DNA of 6,848 bases from an uncultured Collinsella sp. (GTDB lineage Bacteria > Actinomycetota > Coriobacteriia > Coriobacteriales > Coriobacteriaceae), in NCBI GenBank assembly GCA_902482615.1, contig CABTAA010000088.1, positions 1 to 6,848 on the forward strand, in the 5' to 3' direction. The position numbers and the translations under genes were made by a program. Positions 1 through 4,646 of this stretch are shown here, piece by piece. Each line of letters begins with the position of its first letter. Positions within the stretch are counted from its first letter, which is position 1. The notes below the pieces were generated by a model. That model was given only the letters and a program-made list of their open reading frames with translations. It had not been told where the DNA came from and ran no database searches.

Positions 1-1
1 C

Positions 2-130
2 TCCTTCGCCGACCCCGCTACCGTTCACAAGCTCGTACGCAAGACCAAAAAGGTCGACGAATACCGCGCCGCCGTCGAGCGCGTCTTTCGCGAGCAGCCA
101 CTTGCACCCATAGCCCGCTTCCACGGCTAG
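2..130 (+). CDS. C-terminal end of an unrecognised protein (partial)
   Basis: This is the last 42 codons of a gene that begins before the window, ending in TAG at 128-130. The frame is supported by strong G/C preference at third codon positions, as in the complete genes here; the other forward frame inspected gives an arginine-rich, unlikely peptide. The tail is basic and probably helical (VHKLVRKTKKVDEYRAAVER) and ends in LAPIARFHG. I do not recognise the family. A palindromic element begins one or two bases after the stop codon. Confidence 0.6.
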   Translation, partial: SFADPATVHKLVRKTKKVDEYRAAVERVFREQPLAPIARFHG

Positions 131-131
131 T

Positions 132-187
132 TAGTCGTTGGGGACGTTTTTTAACGACTAGTCATTTAAGAACGTCCCCGATGACTA
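132..187. repeat. 56-bp imperfect palindrome, REP/MITE-like
   Basis: The two 28-base halves (132-159 and 160-187) are reverse complements at 23 of 28 positions, centred on the palindrome GACTAGTC at 156-163. The core arms are GGGGACGTTTTT (140-151) and AAGAACGTCCCC (168-179). As plus-strand RNA, 132-151 pairs with 168-187 over 20 continuous base pairs, because three of the five mismatches become G-U pairs. The arms TAGTCGTT (132-139) and AACGACTA (153-160) can also pair, giving an alternative fold. It starts directly after the stop codon of the preceding gene. No T-run follows on the plus strand, so it does not look like a standard terminator. The compact palindrome with GGGGAC/GTCCCC arms resembles repetitive extragenic elements; that class is an inference. 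Confidence 0.55.
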
Positions 188-197
188 CCCACAAAAA

Positions 198-254
198 GCT
201 GTACGCCAGCATCCAAAGATGTCGAAAAATGTCGACTTTGGATGCTGGCGTACA
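198..254 (-). terminator. Perfect 19-bp hairpin, possible terminator of the regulator-glutaredoxin transcript
   Basis: The arms 200-218 and 236-254 are exact reverse complements, from TGTACGCCAGCATCCAAAG to its complement. They enclose a 17-base loop holding two copies of ATGTCGA (219-225, 229-235). Read on the minus strand, the stem is followed by GCTTTTTGTGGG, a five-T run, about 48 bases after the glutaredoxin stop. That fits factor-independent termination of the minus-strand operon. The stem is longer and its loop larger than in most terminators, so it may instead be a dispersed palindromic repeat that also stops transcription. Confidence 0.5.
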
Positions 255-301
255 TGTTTGGGCCGTATGGTTTGGGGCCTTGGACGGACGGGACGCGCGT
301 G

Positions 302-547
302 CTAGAGTAGGTTTTCCTGCACCCACGCGATGATGTCGCTCGACTCATAAAGCGGTTTGCCGTCGATGAACAGGCAGGGAACCTGGCGTTTTCCGCCGAC
401 GGCGATAAGCGTCTGCTCGGCATCGGGGTCGGTCGAGATATTGCGCTCGGGAATGGTCACGCCGTTATCGGCAAGGAAACGCTTGACCTTTATGCAGTAC
501 GGGCAGCCGGTCATAACGAATAGTGCGAGCTCATGATTAGTAGCCAT
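302..547 (-). CDS. Glutaredoxin-like thiol-disulfide oxidoreductase
   Basis: This is an 81-residue cytoplasmic protein of the glutaredoxin fold. It has the dithiol active site C15-P-Y-C18 after the first beta strand (ELALFVMTG), the cis-proline loop QVP with Pro57, and the C-terminal signature GKPLYESSDII (63-73) that shapes the glutathione site in the family. Glutaredoxins reduce disulfides or mixed thiol adducts on proteins. The start at 547 is chosen because GGAGA lies 3 bases upstream and the protein then has the usual single-domain length; an in-frame TTG at 586 lacks a ribosome site and adds 13 non-homologous-looking residues. A further cysteine (Cys58) follows the cis-proline. It lies 51 bp downstream of the XRE-TipAS regulator on the same strand with no obvious terminator between them, so the two are probably co-transcribed. 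The reducing partner is unknown; many actinobacteria lack glutathione. Confidence 0.88.
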   Translation of the reverse strand: MATNHELALFVMTGCPYCIKVKRFLADNGVTIPERNISTDPDAEQTLIAVGGKRQVPCLFIDGKPLYESSDIIAWVQENLL

Positions 548-598
548 AGGTCTCCAATCGGTTGCGGTTTTGATTGAAATACCCAAAGCCGCCGCGGT

Positions 599-1426
599 CT
601 ATGCGCGGGCCAGTGACGACTCGATGGCCTGGACCAGAAACGCCGTGGCTCCGGTGCCGCAGGGCTTGTCGTAGCAGTCGATAAAGCGCTGGTCGGCAAG
701 ATATCCGTGGGCGAGGCCCAGGTATGCTTCGTCTTGGGGCTCGTGTCCCCAGTTAAGGCCAATCCATCGACGGTGCATTGCGACAAGTTTACGGGTCTCG
801 TTGCTCTCTGGGTCGCCGTCGCCCGTGGCAATCGAGAGCTGACCCAGAATAGCGCGTTCAAGTTCTTTCATGTCATTCCATGTCTCGGGATCCATGTCCA
901 GTAACGTTTCGTTTGCTGCATCGATAGCCTCATCGCCATAGCGCGCCCGCGCTTCGGCTCCGTAGCGCTCCTCGTTTTCCTGCACGGTGCGCCAGCGCTC
1001 CAGTTGCGGCAGGACGGCGCCCATGAGCGAGACGGCTTCGTCGAGCGACATGCCGGTGTTTTGCGCCAACCGCGGGGCACAGTCCTCGATTATCGCCTCC
1101 ATCGTGGTGTCGTAGGTGTACTTGCCGTGGTCGTAGCACCACTTGCAGTAATGGTCAGTCGTGGCGCCCGTGGCATCGGTGCCGCAGTCGTCGGGCGTGA
1201 GTATCATGCCGCAGCTCTGGCAATAGTGCTCGGGCATTTCGAGCAGATGAGACAGGGGCTCGCCGGTCACGGCGGCGATGAGCTTCATCATGTCGATGCC
1301 CGGTGTGACCTCGCCGCGTTCCCAACGGCTGACGGCTTGGCGTGTGACGAAGAGCTTAGCGGCGAGCTGCTCCTGGGTAAGGCGATGGGCGCGACGGACA
1401 GCGATGAGCTTTTCTGCAAAGGCCAT
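599..1426 (-). CDS. XRE-family regulator with zinc ribbon and TipAS-like ligand domain
   Basis: This 275-residue protein is probably a ligand-responsive transcription regulator. Residues 1-62 form an XRE/HTH_3 domain (LTQEQLAAKLFVTRQAVSRW, 16-35). Residues 67-146 match the putative zinc-ribbon family Zn_ribbon_2: C69-x2-C72 and C94-x2-C97, then TTMEAIIEDC and a closing LPQLERW. Residues 150-275 resemble TipAS, the antibiotic-recognition domain of TipA: RYGDEAIDA, a central Trp-rich helix (HRRWIGLNW, 218-226) and the hallmark LAHGYLADQRF (238-248). TipAS normally sits on a MerR-type DNA-binding domain, so the swap to XRE plus zinc ribbon is notable. Cys251 and Cys256 lie in the TipAS part; TipA captures thiopeptides through a cysteine, but I cannot align that residue with certainty. 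The start is firm: AGAAAGGAG precedes ATG by 5 bases. It is likely autoregulated and expressed with the downstream glutaredoxin. Domain calls are from motif recognition; the ligand is unknown. Confidence 0.88.
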   Translation of the reverse strand: MAFAEKLIAVRRAHRLTQEQLAAKLFVTRQAVSRWERGEVTPGIDMMKLIAAVTGEPLSHLLEMPEHYCQSCGMILTPDDCGTDATGATTDHYCKWCYDHGKYTYDTTMEAIIEDCAPRLAQNTGMSLDEAVSLMGAVLPQLERWRTVQENEERYGAEARARYGDEAIDAANETLLDMDPETWNDMKELERAILGQLSIATGDGDPESNETRKLVAMHRRWIGLNWGHEPQDEAYLGLAHGYLADQRFIDCYDKPCGTGATAFLVQAIESSLARA

Positions 1427-1456
1427 AGCGGCTCCTTTCTGCTGGTTGATGGCTTA

Positions 1457-1485
1457 AGCATACGCGGCAGCAGGTGCCCTTCCAA
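1457..1485 (-). promoter_or_regulatory. Candidate sigma70 promoter of the XRE-TipAS regulator
   Basis: On the minus strand TTGGAA (1485-1480) and TATGCT (1462-1457) are separated by 17 bases, each matching the consensus at 4 of 6 positions. Transcription would start near 1450, about 25 bases before the ATG, leaving room for the AGAAAGGAG ribosome site (1440-1432). Confidence 0.4.
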
Positions 1486-1534
1486 GCAACCGTTGGTTGC
1501 ACGACGGGGGACCGCGGCGAAGAATTGCGCGCAA
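1486..1534. promoter_or_regulatory. Repeated TTGC/GCAA dyads, possible operator region
   Basis: Two dyads share the same arms: GCAAC-N5-GTTGC at 1486-1500, which abuts the -35 of the regulator promoter, and the perfect palindrome TTGCGCGCAA at 1525-1534, which falls about 35-43 bases before the inferred trmO start. Four related half-sites within 50 bp of a divergent promoter region are compatible with binding by the adjacent XRE regulator. Nothing here proves this, and short GC-rich dyads arise by chance. Confidence 0.25.
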
Positions 1535-1554
1535 CGCCCCACACCTCCATGCCG

Positions 1555-1567
1555 TACAATGACCGGC
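1555..1567 (+). promoter_or_regulatory. -10 element placing the trmO transcript start at its ATG (leaderless)
   Basis: TACAAT (1555-1560) matches the sigma70 -10 consensus at 5 of 6 positions and ends 7 bases before the ATG at 1568. There is no ribosome-binding site upstream of either candidate ATG. This is the typical arrangement of leaderless transcripts in actinobacteria. No good -35 hexamer is seen at normal spacing. Confidence 0.5.
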
Positions 1568-2305
1568 ATGGAACCTATTGCACACATACATACCGATCTG
1601 CCGCAGAAGTTTGGCATTCCACGCAACAGCTTTTTGGCGCCCCATCTGCAGGGACGCATCGTTTTTGAGCCGGAATTTGCCTCCAATGCAGCAGTTGAGG
1701 GCCTGGACTCCTTCTCTCACCTGTGGCTGCTGTGGCGCTTCGAAAACGGAACGCCCGGCGGCACGGCTAAGGATATAGCTACCGATGCCAAGTCGCAGGA
1801 CAGGTCCGGCACCAACGTCAAGTGGTCGAAGACCGTGCGCCCGCCGCGTCTGGGCGGAGCCGCACATGTGGGCGTGTTTGCCACGCGCAGTCCGTTTCGC
1901 CCTAATCCCATTGGGCTTACCTGCGTCAAGCTCGATCGCGTCGAGCTCACCGACAATGGCCCCATCATCCATGTGCTGGGGGCCGACCTGCGCGACGGCA
2001 CGCCCATCTACGACATTAAGCCCTACATTCCGTTTGCGGACTGCCACCCGGATGCGACCGGAGGCTGGATTGAGGATGCTCCGTGGCAAGAGCTCGATGT
2101 TGAGTTTCCGCAAGCACTGCAGGATATGGTCCCGCCCGCAAAGCTCCCCGGCTTGGTCGAGGTTCTACGCCAAGACCCGCGCCGCGCGGGCAGCAAGCAT
2201 GAGCCAAACCGCGTCTATCATCTGGCTTTCGCCGGGCTCGACATATCGTTTACGGTCGATGAGACCCAGCTAACTGTAGTCGCCGTCAACGACGCGCGAG
2301 ACTAA
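1568..2305 (+). CDS. trmO: tRNA (N6-threonylcarbamoyladenosine37-N6)-methyltransferase TrmO
   Basis: TrmO (YaeB/UPF0066 family) uses S-adenosylmethionine to methylate t6A at position 37 of ACY-decoding tRNAs, giving m6t6A in the anticodon loop. The 245-residue protein, close to the roughly 235 of E. coli TrmO, shows the family signatures in order: VRPPRLGG (90-97), GVFATRSPFRPNPIGLT (102-118), and DLRDGTPIYDIKPYIPFAD (140-158). A C-terminal part (195-232) follows, with VYHLAFAGLDISF. Between the strand HLWLLWRF and VRPPR lies a segment (59-89) about 20 residues longer than in E. coli. The start at 1568 is preferred because of the leaderless -10; an in-frame ATG at 1559 would add MTG but falls on the end of the -10 box. 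The open frame continues far upstream through the antisense of the regulator gene, which is not coding. The gene is divergent from that regulator. Confidence 0.93.
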   Translation: MEPIAHIHTDLPQKFGIPRNSFLAPHLQGRIVFEPEFASNAAVEGLDSFSHLWLLWRFENGTPGGTAKDIATDAKSQDRSGTNVKWSKTVRPPRLGGAAHVGVFATRSPFRPNPIGLTCVKLDRVELTDNGPIIHVLGADLRDGTPIYDIKPYIPFADCHPDATGGWIEDAPWQELDVEFPQALQDMVPPAKLPGLVEVLRQDPRRAGSKHEPNRVYHLAFAGLDISFTVDETQLTVVAVNDARD

Positions 2306-2406
2306 CCAGCCATTCGTCCGCACCCGTCAAATTAAGCGCCAAACCCCGCGCCAAAACCGCCCACGCTGGTGGACAATAACGCCTACCGAATCATTCCGCT
2401 CTGCAC

Positions 2407-2411
2407 GGGAG
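2407..2411 (+). promoter_or_regulatory. Ribosome-binding site of the MalY/PatB-type gene
   Basis: GGGAG lies 6 bases before the ATG at 2418 and fixes this start. The preceding 101 bases after trmO show no convincing terminator or promoter. They contain a short direct repeat of GCGCCAAA near 2336-2356, so read-through from trmO is possible. Confidence 0.6.
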
Positions 2412-2417
2412 TCCAGC

Positions 2418-3632
2418 ATGAAATATGACTTCACTTCAATCATCGACCGCCACGGCATGGACTCCATCGCCGTTGACTCTTGGGGTGAGATCCCCGGTAT
2501 GGCTCCGAACGCACCCGACGAGGGCTTCGACCGCATTCCCATGTGGGTGGCCGACATGAATTTTGCCACGGTGCCCACGGTCCAGGAGCACATCATTCGG
2601 CGCGCTCAGCATCCCATGTTTGGCTACTTTAACCCGCGCGCCGAGTACTTCGACCGCATTATCGAATGGCAGGGCCGCCGTAATGGCGTCGAGGGCTTGG
2701 CACCTGAGCACATTGGCTACGAAAACGGCGTACTGGGCGGTGTCGTGTCGACGCTGCGCGCGTATGTCCAGCCGGGCGATGCGGTGCTGGTCCACAGCCC
2801 CACCTACATCGGCTTTACCAAGTCCATTGAGGCCGCGGGCTATCGCATTGTCCACAGCCCGCTTAAGCTCGACGACCAAGGCGTGTGGCGTATGGACTTT
2901 GGGGACATGGAGCGAAAGCTCGCCCTAAACCACATCCATGCCGCGGTGTTCTGCTCGCCGCACAATCCCTGCGGCCGCGTATGGGAGCGCGACGAGATCG
3001 AGCGTGCCATGGACATCTATCGCCAGCACGATTGCGTGGTGATCTCGGACGAGATTTGGTCCGATATTATCCTGCCGGGGCACAAGCATATCCCGACGCA
3101 GTCGGTGAGCGAGGATGCCCGCATGCGCACGGTTGCCCTCTATGCACCCGGCAAGCCCTGCAACCTGGCGGGCCTCGTCGGCAGCTACCACATCATCTAC
3201 AACGAGACGCTGCGCGACCGCGTATGCGCCGTGTCCAACAAGACCCACTACAACGAGATGAACGTCCTCTCGATGCACGCGCTCATCGGCGCCTACCAGC
3301 CACAGGGGTACGAGTGGGTGGATGAGCTTAACGAGGTCATCAAGGGCAACGTCGACTACTTCTGCAATTACGTGGACGAGCATTTTGAGGGCGTGTCCTA
3401 TTCACGTCCGCAGGGCACGTACATGGTGTTTCTGGACTGCACCGAGTGGTGCCGAGAGCATGGCCGCGATATTCAGTGGTTGCTCGATGAGGGGGCACGC
3501 GTGGGCGTGGGGTATCAGGACGGCCGCCCGTTCCACGGACCCTGCCACATTCGCGTGAATCTGGCGCTGCCGCTTTCGCGCGTAAGGGAGGCGTGCGACC
3601 GCCTGGACCGCTACGTTTTTAATGCACGGTAA
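2418..3632 (+). CDS. MalY/PatB-family PLP-dependent aminotransferase or C-S lyase
   Basis: This 404-residue cytosolic fold-type I PLP enzyme belongs to the PatB/MalY group, whose members cleave cystathionine or related cysteine S-conjugates and in some cases transaminate. Family features are all present: PMWVADMNF (41-49), the phosphate-site region YENGVLGG (101-108), the ring-stacking Tyr in SPTYIGF (127-133), SPHNPCGRVW (180-189) with Asn183, SDEIW (210-214) with the PLP-pyridine Asp211, the Schiff-base Lys246, and the carboxylate-binding Arg379 in HIRVNLALP. The lysine context is odd: it reads APGKPCNLAGL (243-253), where relatives usually have a Ser before and Thr-Phe or Ala-Trp after the lysine. 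SDEI is followed by Trp214 where MalY/PatB usually have His. The length is about normal. The gene stands between trmO and the sensor pair with its own ribosome site; no transporter or Met/Cys gene lies nearby to fix the substrate. Confidence 0.88.
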   Translation: MKYDFTSIIDRHGMDSIAVDSWGEIPGMAPNAPDEGFDRIPMWVADMNFATVPTVQEHIIRRAQHPMFGYFNPRAEYFDRIIEWQGRRNGVEGLAPEHIGYENGVLGGVVSTLRAYVQPGDAVLVHSPTYIGFTKSIEAAGYRIVHSPLKLDDQGVWRMDFGDMERKLALNHIHAAVFCSPHNPCGRVWERDEIERAMDIYRQHDCVVISDEIWSDIILPGHKHIPTQSVSEDARMRTVALYAPGKPCNLAGLVGSYHIIYNETLRDRVCAVSNKTHYNEMNVLSMHALIGAYQPQGYEWVDELNEVIKGNVDYFCNYVDEHFEGVSYSRPQGTYMVFLDCTEWCREHGRDIQWLLDEGARVGVGYQDGRPFHGPCHIRVNLALPLSRVREACDRLDRYVFNAR

Positions 3633-3647
3633 GTGAGCACTGCATGC

Positions 3648-3679
3648 GGGGCCTTCTGCCAAGTCGGCTGGAAGGCCCC
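3648..3679 (+). terminator. Hairpin after the MalY/PatB-type gene, probable terminator
   Basis: GGGGCCTTC (3648-3656) pairs perfectly with GAAGGCCCC (3671-3679), with a further GCC/GGC pairing possible inside the 14-base loop. It begins 15 bases after the stop codon. There is no T-run after the stem on either strand, so it may be a weak or factor-assisted terminator, or a 3' stability element. Confidence 0.45.
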
Positions 3680-3702
3680 ACACGGTAAAGCGCCTGTAAC
3701 AA

Positions 3703-3734
3703 TTGGGCACTCGTGTGGTTTCGTTTGCTATTAT
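3703..3734 (+). promoter_or_regulatory. Extended -10 promoter of the sensor lipoprotein-kinase operon
   Basis: TGCTATTAT (3726-3734) is an extended -10: TG, one base, then TATTAT with 5 of 6 consensus matches. A partial -35, TTGGGC (3703-3708), sits at a longer than ideal 20-base spacing, which an extended -10 can tolerate. Transcription would start near 3741, giving a short leader of about 36 bases with GGAG (3769-3772) 4 bases before the ATG. Confidence 0.5.
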
Positions 3735-3776
3735 CTTTAACCATTTAAGTCTGTAAACAGGATCGTATGGAGCTCG

Positions 3777-4646
3777 ATGAAAAGATCCCGTCGCTCGGTT
3801 GCCATTTCGTTGTTTGTTGCGCTTGCAGTGGCGAGCGTCTTTGTCGTAGCGATAGCTGGCTGCTCCGGGTCGAATGACGGAGCCTCGACGTCTGCATTAG
3901 AAGGTCTGGACGCCTCGCAAGCCAAAGACGACGACCTTAAGACGCTCAACGTCGGAAGCGACCTCTATCCACCGTTTGTGTATACCGACGAGTACGGCGA
4001 TATCGTTGGTCTGGATGTCGAGATATTGACCGAGGCTTTGGCCCGCATTGGTTACAAGCCAAAGTACCAGCTGATCGATTGGGAAAAGAAGGAAAAGCTG
4101 CTGGCGAGCGGCGAGCTCGATTGCGTCATGGGCAGCTTTAGCATGACAGGTCGCGAAAACGAGTATCGTTGGGCCGGCCCGTACCTTGCGAGCCGCCAGG
4201 TGGTCGCGGTCGATCCCCAGAGCGATATCTACACGCTTGCCGATCTTGAGGATAAGGTCGTGGCGGTCCAGTCCACCACCAAGCCCGAGGACATTTTGCT
4301 CAATCATACAAATGAAAACGTTCCGAAGATCAAAGAGCTCTACTGCTTTTCGGACCGCTCATACCTGAACCCGGCGCTCGTCGAGGGCCTGGTCGACGCC
4401 ATCGCCGCGCATGAGTCCTCGCTGCTCACCTACGAAAAAGACTATGGTGTGACGTATCGCATTTTGGATGAGCCGCTGCTAGAAGTTGGCTTGGGCACCG
4501 CTTTCGATATCAACGATACGCGCGGCATCGACGTTAAGCTCACCCATGCCTACCAAGAAATGCTTGCCGATGGCACCATGGAACGCCTGGTGTCAAAGTA
4601 CTTTGATGACCCTTCGCCATTTTTGAATATGGAGGGCCTGTCATGA
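3777..4646 (+). CDS. Family 3 solute-binding lipoprotein, probable sensor subunit
   Basis: This 289-residue surface lipoprotein has a basic N-terminus (MKRSRRS), a hydrophobic stretch (8-26) and the lipobox IAGC with lipidated Cys29, followed by a Ser/Gly/Asp-rich linker (30-55). Residues 56-277 form a bacterial solute-binding fold of family 3: LNVGSDLYPPFVY (57-69), GLDVEILTEAL (78-88), LDCVMGSFSMTGREN (114-128) with the usual carboxylate-binding Arg126, the domain hinge near 142-165, and LTHAYQEMLADGTMERLVSKYF (255-276). The position normally held by an amino-group-binding Asp in DAvvxD appears to be His212. Family members bind amino acids or similar small solutes for ABC import. Here no permease or ATPase follows; the stop overlaps the ATG of a sensor kinase (ATGA), which suggests that ligand binding is reported to that kinase. 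The sensing role is inference; an importer component encoded elsewhere remains possible. Confidence 0.88.
   Translation: MKRSRRSVAISLFVALAVASVFVVAIAGCSGSNDGASTSALEGLDASQAKDDDLKTLNVGSDLYPPFVYTDEYGDIVGLDVEILTEALARIGYKPKYQLIDWEKKEKLLASGELDCVMGSFSMTGRENEYRWAGPYLASRQVVAVDPQSDIYTLADLEDKVVAVQSTTKPEDILLNHTNENVPKIKELYCFSDRSYLNPALVEGLVDAIAAHESSLLTYEKDYGVTYRILDEPLLEVGLGTAFDINDTRGIDVKLTHAYQEMLADGTMERLVSKYFDDPSPFLNMEGLS

Noticed and set aside
131..301. Possible CRISPR array or small RNA gene in the palindromic gap
   Set aside because: The two palindromes differ from each other, with no regular repeat-spacer pattern, and no clear promoter is visible to support an independent RNA.
548..586. Longer glutaredoxin starting at TTG (586)
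   Set aside because: There is no ribosome site before the TTG, while GGAGA precedes the ATG at 547. The added 13 residues are not part of the fold.
1004..1558. Upstream extension of the trmO frame across the antisense of the regulator
   Set aside because: The regulator on the other strand has three recognisable domains and a strong ribosome site. The extension has no homology signature, and TrmO normally begins near MEPIA.
1454..2113. 219-residue minus-strand open frame opposite trmO
   Set aside because: It is a mirror of the trmO coding frame, without ribosome site or protein motif.
2372..2377. GACAAT as a -10 box for the MalY/PatB-type gene
   Set aside because: Only 4 of 6 consensus matches, no -35 at proper spacing and no extended TG motif.
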